Source: Paraburkholderia ginsengisoli NBRC 100965
Lineage (GTDB): Bacteria; Pseudomonadota; Gammaproteobacteria; Burkholderiales; Burkholderiaceae
Length of the DNA stretch: 64,000 nt
Assembly: GCF_000739735.1 (NCBI RefSeq)
Contig: NZ_BBJF01000005.1
Coordinates: 1 to 64,000, forward strand
Reading direction: 5' to 3'
Part shown: positions 16,497-24,476 of the stretch, one piece after another
Layout: every line of letters begins with the position of its first letter
How positions within the stretch are numbered: the stretch's first letter is position 1
The notes under the pieces: generated by a model
Database searches by the model: none
What the model was told of the DNA's origin: nothing
Seen by the model: the letters and a program-made list of their open reading frames with translations, nothing else
Made by a program: the position numbers and the translations under genes

Positions 16497-17363
16497 ATGA
16501 CGGAAAGACTCAACGGCGTCATTCGCGCGCTGCAAACCGGACGACGTATCGCATTCACGTCGTTCATTCAGGCCGAAGTGGAATCGGCGGTGGCGTTCGC
16601 GCAGTCGTCGAACGACGGGGTGGTGTTCGAACTCGAACACACGCCCTGGGATATCCGCTCGCTGCGTGAATCGATGCAGTTTCTGCTGCTGCGCGAGCGC
16701 ATCGCGAAGGCGCAGTCGGTTGCCTGCCAGATGACGCCGCTCGTGCGTATTCCGCCGAGCGGCAGCGAAATGAACCAGTGGTTCGCGAAGCAGGCGCTCG
16801 ACCTCGGCGCATACGGGATTGTGTGGCCGCGCATCAGCACGCCCGAGGAAGCCTATAACGCGGTCGCCGCGTGCCGCTATCCGCGCCTGAAGAGCGCGCC
16901 GCTGTACGAGCCCGCGGGTTTGCGCGGCGATGCGCCGATGCCCGCCGCGAGATATTGGGGCGTCTCGCAACAGGAGTATTACCGCAAGGCGGACGTGTGG
17001 CCGCTCGCACCGGACGGCGAGGTACTGGTGGTGCTGATGATCGAGGACACGCGTGCAATCGAAAACCTCGAAACGATCGTCAAGCAGGTGCCCGGCATCG
17101 GCGTGCTGCTGATCGGCGAAGGCGATCTGACTCAGGAGCTCGGCTGCCCGCGCCAGTACGACAACCCGGAACTGCTGCGCATGATGGACCACGTGCTCGA
17201 AGTGGGGAAGGCCCACGACATTCCGGTCGGCCATCCGCATGTGACCGGCCAGAACGTGAGCCAGGTCATCGCGCAGGGCTACCGTTTCCTGATGACCTAC
17301 CCGAAGCGCGATTTCTCGGCGCTGGACAAAGGCCTCCAGTTAGCCGGACGCCTCGACAAATAA
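16497..17363 (+). CDS. HpcH/HpaI-family class II aldolase
   Basis: A 288-residue aldolase-fold protein. It keeps the family catalytic set: His48 in FELEHTPWD, Arg84 in PLVRIP, and metal ligands Glu183 (MIEDTRAIEN) and Asp210 (GEGDLTQELG). HpaI enzymes split 4-hydroxy-2-oxo acids to pyruvate and an aldehyde or oxo acid. Between Arg84 and Glu183 it is about 20 residues longer than HpaI (YWGVSQQEYYRKADVW region), seen in 2,4-dihydroxyhept-2-ene-dioate-aldolase-like relatives of unknown substrate. Position in the operon suggests it performs the final cleavage to central metabolites. ATG at 16497 is preceded by GGATGATCGAACC. Confidence 0.88.
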   Translation: MTERLNGVIRALQTGRRIAFTSFIQAEVESAVAFAQSSNDGVVFELEHTPWDIRSLRESMQFLLLRERIAKAQSVACQMTPLVRIPPSGSEMNQWFAKQALDLGAYGIVWPRISTPEEAYNAVAACRYPRLKSAPLYEPAGLRGDAPMPAARYWGVSQQEYYRKADVWPLAPDGEVLVVLMIEDTRAIENLETIVKQVPGIGVLLIGEGDLTQELGCPRQYDNPELLRMMDHVLEVGKAHDIPVGHPHVTGQNVSQVIAQGYRFLMTYPKRDFSALDKGLQLAGRLDK

Positions 17364-17383
17364 AGCGGAACGTGGGAGGAGTT

Positions 17384-18379
17384 ATGACAGCAAAACTGTC
17401 CATCGTGTTGGGGCAGCACGGACAGGTGCGCGATCTGCGCGACGGCGCGGTCGGTGTCGACGGATTCGAACTGGAGTTCATCGAGAAGAAGCGGATGCCG
17501 GACGCGTACCGCGAGATGGCGCGCAGCCAGCCTTACGACATCTGCGAAATGGCGCCGACGTCGTACCTGATGGCGGTCGCGGCGGGCGCGCCGATCACCG
17601 CGCTGGCGCTGCCGATGACGCGCCGTTTCCGGCACGCGGGCATGCAGCGGCTGCGTACGTCGACGATTCGTGATCCGAAAGATCTCGAAGGGCGGCGCGC
17701 CGGTGTTCGCACCTATTCGGTCACGGCCGCGGTGTGGACGCGCGGCATCTTCGCCGATGAATACGGTCTCGATCCCGACAAGGTGACGTGGATCACCGAA
17801 GAGGAAGAGAACGTGCAGAGCTTCGCGACGCCGTCGAACGTGCAGCGGCTCGCGGAAGGTACGTCGCTTGCGGACCTGATGAGGCGGGGCGAACTGGAAG
17901 CCGCATTCGGCGGACTCGCGGGAGCGGGCAACGCGCTGGACGACGAACTCGTCGAGATTGTCGAAGATGCGGATGAACGCGAGCGCGACTGGTTTCGCCG
18001 TACCGGAATTTATCCGCTGCACGGGATGATCGTGGTGCGCAACGATGTGCTCGAACGGCATCGCGGTCTCGCGCTGGCGCTGTTCGAGGCGTTCACGCAG
18101 GCGAAGCAGAACTATCTGGAACGTATTCGCAGCGGTGAGGCGGCCGGCGCGGAGGACATCCGTTATCGGGATCTCGCGCAGTGGGTCGGCGATCCGCTGC
18201 CGTACGGATTCGACGAAAACGCGCAATCGCTCGCAGCGCTCGTGCGTTACGCGCATCGACAGCGGTTGATTTCCCATGAGCCGCGTTTGCAGACGGTGTT
18301 CCTCGATCCGCGCGTCGCGTCTCGTGAAACGCGCAACAACAGCCAGCACGACACGCCGGCAATGGCGACCCGCACATGA
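17384..18379 (+). CDS. 4,5-dihydroxyphthalate decarboxylase-like protein (copy 1)
   Basis: A 331-residue protein with the type 2 periplasmic-binding fold but no signal peptide, the combination typical of 4,5-dihydroxyphthalate decarboxylase (Pht5). Family strings include RSQPYDICEMAPTSYLMA, a hinge motif near residue 55, and DLEGRRAGVRTYSVTAAVWTRG cut around residue 105, then GILxDEYGLDPDKVTWITEEEE. GGGAGGA lies a few bases before the ATG. It is followed after 11 bases by a paralogue of similar design. Decarboxylation of a dihydroxy-aromatic acid is the best guess; a cytoplasmic binding protein is the alternative. Confidence 0.78.
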   Translation: MTAKLSIVLGQHGQVRDLRDGAVGVDGFELEFIEKKRMPDAYREMARSQPYDICEMAPTSYLMAVAAGAPITALALPMTRRFRHAGMQRLRTSTIRDPKDLEGRRAGVRTYSVTAAVWTRGIFADEYGLDPDKVTWITEEEENVQSFATPSNVQRLAEGTSLADLMRRGELEAAFGGLAGAGNALDDELVEIVEDADERERDWFRRTGIYPLHGMIVVRNDVLERHRGLALALFEAFTQAKQNYLERIRSGEAAGAEDIRYRDLAQWVGDPLPYGFDENAQSLAALVRYAHRQRLISHEPRLQTVFLDPRVASRETRNNSQHDTPAMATRT

Positions 18380-18390
18380 AAGGGACCGAC

Positions 18391-19272
18391 ATGACCACGC
18401 TCACCGCGATGATGGGCTCGTACAAAAAGACCGCGCTGCTGAAGGACGGCAGCATCTCGTCGCCGCTGCTGCGCCTCGACTTCGCCGATGTCGATACCGC
18501 GCAAAAAGCTTTCAAGGACGTGGTGCGCGGATTGAAGTTCGACGTGGCCGAACTCGCCATCGTCACGTTCCTGCAAGCCTATGAGGCCGGCAAACCTTAC
18601 GTGATATTGCCGTTCGTGATGAACGGCATGTTTCACCACAAGAGCATTCTGTGCCGCGCCGACGACGATCTGAAGCCGCAGGACCTCGCCGGAAAAACCG
18701 TCGCGATGCGCTCGTATGCGCAAACCACGCCGACGTGGGTGCGCGGGATTCTGTCCGACGAATATGGCGTCGAACTCGACAAGGTGCGCTGGTTGAGTCA
18801 GGAAGGCGCGCACGTCGCCGAATACGCGGACCCCGAGTTCGTCACGCGAATCGATTCGACGTTGAGCCTCGAGGACCTGCTGCGCACTGGCCAGGTCGAC
18901 GCGATCATCGCCGGCGGCGCGCTGTCGGGCGATCCTGGCATCCGCACGCTGATCCCCGAGCCGAAGGAGGCGGCCGCCGCATGGCACCGCCGCACGAACG
19001 TGGTGCCGATCAATCACGTCGTGACGATTCGTAAGGAGGTCGCGGAGTCCCGGATTGACCTCGTGCGCGAAGTGTTCCATATGCTATTGGAGAGCCGCGT
19101 CGCGAGCGGCGACCTCGCCAGCGCGAGCGGCCCCGATTTGCAGCCGGCCGGTTTCGACGCGTTGCGCCCGGCACTGGAAACGGTCATCCGGTACGCGTTC
19201 GAACAGAAGCTGATTACAAAACGCTATACGGTCGACGAGTTGTACGGGAACGTGGTCAATATCCTGAGCTGA
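18391..19272 (+). CDS. 4,5-dihydroxyphthalate decarboxylase-like protein (copy 2)
   Basis: A 293-residue paralogue of the preceding protein, again without signal peptide. Shared elements: KFDVAELAIVTFLQAYEAGKP, DLAGKTVAMRSYAQTTPTWVRG, GILSDEYGVELDKVRWLSQE and the second-half element TNVVPINHVVTIRKEV. It is about 40 residues shorter than copy 1. The start at 18391 has AGGGA five to six bases before it; an alternative ATG at 18376 overlaps the previous stop but lacks a ribosome-binding site. Two tandem, diverged copies suggest a heteromeric enzyme or two successive decarboxylations. Confidence 0.75.
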   Translation: MTTLTAMMGSYKKTALLKDGSISSPLLRLDFADVDTAQKAFKDVVRGLKFDVAELAIVTFLQAYEAGKPYVILPFVMNGMFHHKSILCRADDDLKPQDLAGKTVAMRSYAQTTPTWVRGILSDEYGVELDKVRWLSQEGAHVAEYADPEFVTRIDSTLSLEDLLRTGQVDAIIAGGALSGDPGIRTLIPEPKEAAAAWHRRTNVVPINHVVTIRKEVAESRIDLVREVFHMLLESRVASGDLASASGPDLQPAGFDALRPALETVIRYAFEQKLITKRYTVDELYGNVVNILS

Positions 19273-19306
19273 CCGTCGAGAAAGAAAGCATACCTGGGAG
19301 ACAGCG

Positions 19307-20251
19307 GTGACCTCACCGATCAATGGAATGTCATACGTCAGACTGAGTGCGCCGGACCTCGGCCGCATGCAGGCGTTTCTGGAAGATTTCGGCATGGTGC
19401 TCGCGCATCGCGACGCGCAACGCCTCTACATGCGAGGCGTCGGCGAGTCGCCGTTTCTTCACGTCACCGAGTTGGGCGCACCTGGTGCGGTCAGCTTCGG
19501 TTACCAGTTGAGCGAGAACGCCGATCTGGCCGCGCTCGCGAAGCTGCCGGGCGCGCACGGCATCGAATCGCCCGACGTGCCGGGCGGCGGACAGCGTGTG
19601 CGCTTGCGCGACCCCAACGGTTTCTGGCTCGAACTGGTGACGGGGCAACAGCGCGTCGCCGCATTGCCGCCGCGTGTGCTGGTGCGCGGACCGGATGGCG
19701 AAAGCCGTTCGCTCGGCCCGGCGCGGGTCGTGCGCATCGCACACACGGCGTACGCGACGCCGAATCTGGCGGACGTGATCGGCTGGTATCAGCGCACGCT
19801 CGGCCTGCTGCCCACCGACGAACTGTTCGTGGGCCAGGCGGACAACGTGATCGGCCAGTTCAATCGTGTCGATCGCGGCGACGAACTCGTCGACCATCAC
19901 GTGATCTTTCTGTTGCGTGGTCAGCGCGCGGGCATGCACCACGTGTCGTATCAGGTGGAGGGGGTCGACGACATCTTCTTCGGCTATGACCACATGGCGC
20001 ACCGCGAGCATGACCACGTGCGCGGCATCGGCCGTCACGCGCTCGGCAGCCAGATTTTCAATTACTGGATGAGCCCGTACGAACAGATGCACGAGCACTG
20101 GATTTCGCACGAGAAGCTCAATGCGTCGAGCCGCTTCAACCGGATTCAGATCGGCGAGGGTATGAGTTACGACACCGGCGAAAAGCCACCTGAGCGCTTC
20201 GTCAAACAGGCGACGCCGATCGTCGAATGGCCGGCGGGAACCGGCTTCTGA
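19307..20251 (+). CDS. VOC-family type I extradiol dioxygenase-like protein
   Basis: A 314-residue two-domain vicinal-oxygen-chelate protein. The second domain carries a full extradiol iron triad: His146 (AHTAYATP), His211 or His212 (GMHHVSYQV) and Glu263 (MHEHWISHE), almost at the positions of BphC (146, 210, 260). Such enzymes cleave catechol-type rings next to the hydroxyls using Fe(II) and oxygen. The start is a GTG with GGGAG six to ten bases upstream. Next to decarboxylase-like and LigJ-like genes it is the probable ring-opening enzyme of the pathway. Some VOC proteins of this architecture have other activities, so the ring substrate is open. Confidence 0.85.
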   Translation: MTSPINGMSYVRLSAPDLGRMQAFLEDFGMVLAHRDAQRLYMRGVGESPFLHVTELGAPGAVSFGYQLSENADLAALAKLPGAHGIESPDVPGGGQRVRLRDPNGFWLELVTGQQRVAALPPRVLVRGPDGESRSLGPARVVRIAHTAYATPNLADVIGWYQRTLGLLPTDELFVGQADNVIGQFNRVDRGDELVDHHVIFLLRGQRAGMHHVSYQVEGVDDIFFGYDHMAHREHDHVRGIGRHALGSQIFNYWMSPYEQMHEHWISHEKLNASSRFNRIQIGEGMSYDTGEKPPERFVKQATPIVEWPAGTGF

Positions 20252-20295
20252 CTTCGCCGCGCGGCATTGCGGATCAAACACCACGGTAAATCACG

Positions 20296-21312
20296 ATGAT
20301 TATTGATTGTCATGGGCACTTCACGACAGTGCCGAAAACACTGCACGAATGGCGTCGCCGTCAGCTCGAAAACGGCGGCGGCGTTTACGGCGCGCCGCTC
20401 GTCATCTCCGACGACGAACTGCGCGACGCATTGGAGGCGGGCCAATTGAAGGAGCAGCGCGCTCGCGGCCTCGACCTCACGCTGTTCTCGCCGATCGCGG
20501 GACAGATGGGTCATCACCTCGGCACGCTGGAGAACAGTATCGAGTGGTCGCGGCTGTGCAACGATCTGATCCATCGGGTCTGCTCGCTGTATCCGGACAA
20601 TTTCGCGGGTGTTTGCCAGTTGCCGCAATCACCGGGACAGGGGCTCGAAGCATCGGCGCAAGAACTCGAACGCTGCGTCGTGGAGCTGGGGTTCGTCGGC
20701 TGCAATCTGAATCCGGACCCGGCTGGCGGCTACTGGACCGACAAGCCGCTGACCGATCGCATCTACTACCCGCTCTACGAGAAGATGGTGGAGCTCGACG
20801 TGCCCGCGATGATTCACGTGAGCAGTTCGTGCAATCCGTGTTTCCACCACGTCGGCGCGCACTACCTGAACGGCGATACCACCGCGTTCATGCAGTTGCT
20901 GCTCTCGCCGCAACTGTTCAAGGACTTTCCGACGCTGCGCTTCATCATCCCGCACGGCGGCGGCGCGGTGCCGTATCACTGGGGACGCTACCGGGGTCTC
21001 GCGCAGGACATGGGTTTCGATCCGTTGGACCAGGGCCTGCTGCAAAACGTGTTCTTCGATACCTGCGTGTATCACCAGGCCGGCATCGACCTGCTCACGA
21101 AAGTGATCCCTCATCGCAACATCATCTTCGGCTCGGAGATGATCGGCGCGGTCAAGGGCATCGACCCGGAGACCGGTCATCACTTCGACGACACCGGCCG
21201 TTATCTCGCCGCCACGCCCCATCTGTGCGATTGCGACCGGCAGCAGGTATTCGCCGGCAATGCGTTGAGTCTCTATCCGCGACTGAAAGATCGCGTCGCG
21301 GCCCGAGCTTGA
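20296..21312 (+). CDS. Amidohydrolase, 4-oxalomesaconate hydratase (LigJ)-like
   Basis: A 338-residue TIM-barrel amidohydrolase. Its organisation follows LigJ of Sphingobium: MIIDCHGHF (His6, His8), MIHVSSS (His174), PHGGGAVPYHWGR (His220) and FGSEMIG (Glu281, where most amidohydrolases have Asp and LigJ has Glu). The NLNPDPAGGYWTDKPLTDR stretch (about 137-155) also matches LigJ NPDP...PPLGDR. LigJ hydrates 4-oxalomesaconate to 4-carboxy-4-hydroxy-2-oxoadipate in protocatechuate 4,5-cleavage. Identity looks moderate, so a related unsaturated oxo-acid may be the true substrate. Start has weak upstream signal (GGTAAATCACG). Confidence 0.82.
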   Translation: MIIDCHGHFTTVPKTLHEWRRRQLENGGGVYGAPLVISDDELRDALEAGQLKEQRARGLDLTLFSPIAGQMGHHLGTLENSIEWSRLCNDLIHRVCSLYPDNFAGVCQLPQSPGQGLEASAQELERCVVELGFVGCNLNPDPAGGYWTDKPLTDRIYYPLYEKMVELDVPAMIHVSSSCNPCFHHVGAHYLNGDTTAFMQLLLSPQLFKDFPTLRFIIPHGGGAVPYHWGRYRGLAQDMGFDPLDQGLLQNVFFDTCVYHQAGIDLLTKVIPHRNIIFGSEMIGAVKGIDPETGHHFDDTGRYLAATPHLCDCDRQQVFAGNALSLYPRLKDRVAARA

Positions 21313-21355
21313 ACGAACTCACGTGAGCTGAACAGTCATCGAAGAAGGAAACGTT

Positions 21356-22135
21356 ATGGATTTGGGAATCGCCGGAAAGAAGGCACTGGTATGCGCATCG
21401 TCGCGCGGCCTTGGACTCGCTTGTGCGACCGCACTGGCGCGCGAAGGCTGCGATGTCACGATCAACGGTCGCCATCGCGACGCGCTCGAAAGCGCTGCTG
21501 CGCAGATCGAGTCGATCGCGGGACGGCGGCCGCGCATAGTCGTCGCGGACCTGAATACAGAGGAGGGGCGCGCAAGCCTGATCGAAGCATGTGCCGCACC
21601 GGACATCCTGATCAACAACAACGCCGGACCGGAGCCGGGCAAGATCGGCGACTGGAGCCGCGAAGACTGGCTCGGCGCGGTCGAGGCAAACATGCTCGCG
21701 CCGATCTTCCTGATCAAGGCCTACGTGCCGGGTATGCGCGAGCGGCGCTTCGGACGCATCGTCAACATCACGTCCGCGATGGTCAAGTCGCCGAGCGCGA
21801 TGATGGGCCTGTCCGCCGCCGTGCGCGCGGCGCTCACCGCGCTCAGTAAATCGGTGCAGCGCGACAGCGTGGTCGACAACGTGACGATCAACAACATGCT
21901 GCCGGAGCGCTTCGACACCGACCGTCAACAATACATGGCGGAGCGGATGGTGAAGAAGGACGGCATCACGGTGGTCGAAGCGAAGCAGCGGATCGCCGCG
22001 ACGATTGCCGCCAAACGCCTCGGCGATCCGATGGAATTCGGCGACGCATGCGCGTTCCTGTGCAGCGCGCAGGCCGGCTACATCTCGGGACAGAACTTGC
22101 AACTGGACGGCGGCTCGTACGCGGGCCTGGTCTAA
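21356..22135 (+). CDS. SDR-family protein with non-canonical active site
   Basis: A 259-residue Rossmann protein of the short-chain dehydrogenase superfamily, close to the BKR-like SDR_like subgroup. The nucleotide motif is CASSRGLG (residues 13-20) in place of TGxxxGIG; NNNAG is at 87-91, Asn112 and Ser140 are kept. At the YxxxK positions (153 and 157) it has Ser and Arg (GLSAAVRAAL), so the catalytic Tyr and Lys are absent. The subgroup is known to deviate from the SDR tetrad. It may reduce by another mechanism or act as an isomerase or non-catalytic partner. It sits between the LigJ-like gene and the FAH-type gene, 13 bases before the latter. Confidence 0.85.
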   Translation: MDLGIAGKKALVCASSRGLGLACATALAREGCDVTINGRHRDALESAAAQIESIAGRRPRIVVADLNTEEGRASLIEACAAPDILINNNAGPEPGKIGDWSREDWLGAVEANMLAPIFLIKAYVPGMRERRFGRIVNITSAMVKSPSAMMGLSAAVRAALTALSKSVQRDSVVDNVTINNMLPERFDTDRQQYMAERMVKKDGITVVEAKQRIAATIAAKRLGDPMEFGDACAFLCSAQAGYISGQNLQLDGGSYAGLV

Positions 22136-22148
22136 CGGAGAAAACGAA

Positions 22149-23009
22149 GTGAAATATTCCAGCTTTGAAATCGACGGACGCACCACCTACGGCATCGTCG
22201 TCGGCAATGGCGTGGTGGATCTCGGCAAGCGCTTCGGCAACGAATACGCGGACCTGAAGGCGCTGGTCGCGGCGGGCTTTCCGCCGCACGTGGCGGCCGC
22301 CGCGTCGGAGCCCGCCGACTATCCGCTCGACCGCATCAGTTTTCTACCGCCGATCGCGGCGCCGGTTCACATCTGGTGCCTCGCGCTGAACTACGCCGAG
22401 CATCACAACGAAGTGCAAAGCGCCGGGCGCGTGCAGGAACTGCCGAAGTCTCCGGCGTTGTTCGCGCGCGCCGCCGACTCGCTGGTCGGTCACGGCCAGA
22501 CGCTGCTGCATCCGGGCGTGAGCGAGCAGTTCGACTTCGAGGGCGAACTGGTCGTCGTGATCGGCAAGCCGGGTTATCGGATCAAGGCGGAGGAGGCCTT
22601 CGAACATATTGCCGGCTTTACAATCATGAACGAAGGCAGTGTGCGCGACTGGCAATTCCACACGCGGCAGATCACGCCCGGTAAGAACTTTTACCGCAGC
22701 GGCTCGATCGGCCCGTGGATCGTACCGCGCCGCGAGATCGAAGACGTCGAACAATTGCGCATCAGGACCACGCTGAACGGCGAAGTGATGCAGGACGAGT
22801 CCGTCAGCGCGATGATCCACAAGATCCCGCGTTTCATCGAATACGTGTCGACCATCGCGCCGCTGTACCCCGGCGACATCCTTGCGACGGGCACGCCGAG
22901 CGGCGTCGGTTTCTCGCGTACGCCGCCGGTTTTCATGAAAGTGGGCGACGTATGCGAGATTTCGATCGACAGGATCGGGACACTGCGCAACGAGGTCGCT
23001 GAGGAATAG
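22149..23009 (+). CDS. Fumarylacetoacetate hydrolase-fold protein
   Basis: A 286-residue FAH-superfamily protein. Markers: WCLALNYAEHHNEV (substrate loop), EQFDFEGELVVVIGKPG with the two acidic metal ligands, FTIMNEGSVRDWQFHTRQ with the third, KNFYRSGSIGPWIVP, and the C-terminal LYPGDILATGTPSGVGFSR. The family includes acylpyruvate hydrolases, 2-oxo-hept-3-ene-dioate hydratases and decarboxylases. The GTG at 22149, with GGAG 10-13 bases before it, was preferred over an earlier in-frame start lying inside the SDR gene. It probably processes the ring-cleavage product of the cluster dioxygenase by hydrolysis or decarboxylation. Confidence 0.9.
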   Translation: MKYSSFEIDGRTTYGIVVGNGVVDLGKRFGNEYADLKALVAAGFPPHVAAAASEPADYPLDRISFLPPIAAPVHIWCLALNYAEHHNEVQSAGRVQELPKSPALFARAADSLVGHGQTLLHPGVSEQFDFEGELVVVIGKPGYRIKAEEAFEHIAGFTIMNEGSVRDWQFHTRQITPGKNFYRSGSIGPWIVPRREIEDVEQLRIRTTLNGEVMQDESVSAMIHKIPRFIEYVSTIAPLYPGDILATGTPSGVGFSRTPPVFMKVGDVCEISIDRIGTLRNEVAEE

Positions 23010-23069
23010 CACCGTTCAGGCCGCCCGGGCCGCGACGGAACGTGACGAATTTTTCACCCAGGCATTGCG

Positions 23070-24383
23070 ATGCGACGAATCGAGACCACGGTGTCTGAGA
23101 AAGACCTGCCCAGCATCTGGCAACTGCGGGTCTTCGAGTCTGTCGCGCGCCACGAAAACGTCACGCAGGCGTCGCAGGAGCTGCTGCGCTCGCAGCCGGC
23201 CACCACATCGTGCGTCGCGGCGCTGGAGGGCATCCTGGGCGTCGGGCTGTTCGAACGTTCGCCGACCGGCACGTATCTGACGCCGGTCGGCGTCGCCGCA
23301 CTGGTCCGCACGCGCAAGATTCTGCAATTCGCCGAGGAGGCCGCGCAACTGGTCGGCAGCACGCGCAAGGTGTCGCCGCTCGCGTTGGCGAGCAGCATCA
23401 CGCGCACGCAGATGCGTTGCCTGATTGCGATCGAGGAGTGCGGTTCGTTTCGCGCGGCCGCGCGGATGCTCGGTATTACCGAGGCCTCGTTGCAGCGCGC
23501 GGCGCGCACGCTCGAACAGAACCTGGGCGGGCAGTTATATCGGCAGACGTCGTCGGGCATCAACACGACGGAAACCGGCACCGAGTTCGCGCGGCGTCTG
23601 AAACTCGTGTCGAGCCAGATCGCGGCGCTGGTCGAAACGGTCAACGCGTACGAGTTTCCGAAGGAACGCACGGTCACCATCGGTGTGCTGCTGCTCGATC
23701 CGACCATTCTGATCGTCAACGCGATCCGCTCGCTCACCGCCCAGTTTCCGGATGCGCGCGTCGTCGTGCTGAGCGGCACTTACGAGACCTTGCTCAACAA
23801 GCTGCTGCGCGGCGAGATCGATTTCATGCTCGGTTTGCTGAAGCAGCCGGGTAAGGCGTTCGACTTTGTCGAAGAGCCGCTGTATCACGAGAGATATTGC
23901 GTGGTGGCGAGCCGCGAGCATCCGTTGACGCGGCAGAACGTCATCACCGTGGATCAGTTGACGCGCTATCAATGGGTGCTGCCGCCCAAGGGGTCGCCGC
24001 GCCGCGAGGCCTACGAACATATCTTCGCCGAAACCACGCCGCCGGCGGCGAGCATCGAAACCTACTCGCTGTCGACGATCCGCATCACGCTGTACGACGC
24101 GGAAATGCTGACGGTGCTGAGTTGGACCGAGGTGCTCAGCGAACGGCGCTTCGGCTTCATCGCGCCGCTGCCGGTCGATGTGCCGTGGGACGGTCCGATC
24201 GTCGGCATCACGACGAAACGCGACTGGAAGCCGAACGACGTGCAGGCGGCGTTTTTGCACCATCTGAAGAGGAATGCGACGGCTATTGCCGGAGAGTCGG
24301 GTGACGAGTCGATGGCCGGATTGCAGACATTGCCGGCATCGCCCGTAAAACTCAAGCCGCCAGGCCGCAAGCCGCGTTCCTGA
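23070..24383 (+). CDS. LysR-type regulator with two tandem HTH domains
   Basis: A 437-residue protein, about 130 residues longer than a normal LysR regulator. Two winged-HTH units can be read: residues 15-74 (LRVFESVARHENVTQASQELL to LFERSPTGTYLTPVG) and 112-172 (MRCLIAIEECGSFRAAARMLG to LYRQTSSGINTTETG). A single periplasmic-binding-type effector domain follows from about 199 to 400 (TVTIGVLLLDPTILIVNAI). Both HTHs look intact. It lies inside the catabolic run between the FAH-type gene and an MFS gene, so it probably controls the pathway. The duplicated DNA-binding unit would let a monomer contact two half-sites. The last 35 residues are a Pro/Lys/Arg-rich tail. Confidence 0.88.
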   Translation: MRRIETTVSEKDLPSIWQLRVFESVARHENVTQASQELLRSQPATTSCVAALEGILGVGLFERSPTGTYLTPVGVAALVRTRKILQFAEEAAQLVGSTRKVSPLALASSITRTQMRCLIAIEECGSFRAAARMLGITEASLQRAARTLEQNLGGQLYRQTSSGINTTETGTEFARRLKLVSSQIAALVETVNAYEFPKERTVTIGVLLLDPTILIVNAIRSLTAQFPDARVVVLSGTYETLLNKLLRGEIDFMLGLLKQPGKAFDFVEEPLYHERYCVVASREHPLTRQNVITVDQLTRYQWVLPPKGSPRREAYEHIFAETTPPAASIETYSLSTIRITLYDAEMLTVLSWTEVLSERRFGFIAPLPVDVPWDGPIVGITTKRDWKPNDVQAAFLHHLKRNATAIAGESGDESMAGLQTLPASPVKLKPPGRKPRS

Positions 24384-24476
24384 CTTTGCATGGCCCCAAA
24401 CGCGATGGTGAATCGGTCCAGGCAGAACGATTAGTCATGCGAAATAAAGCAACGAACGATGGAGACGGAGACAACC

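Noticed and set aside
16871..18379. 502-residue protein joining part of the aldolase region to the first decarboxylase-like protein
   Set aside because: The first 170 residues are the aldolase gene read out of frame. ATG at 17384 with GGGAGGA is the real start.
17384..19272. The two binding-fold proteins as periplasmic ABC transporter receptors
   Set aside because: Neither has a signal peptide, and no ABC permease or ATPase gene is in the cluster. A cytoplasmic enzyme of the Pht5 type fits better.
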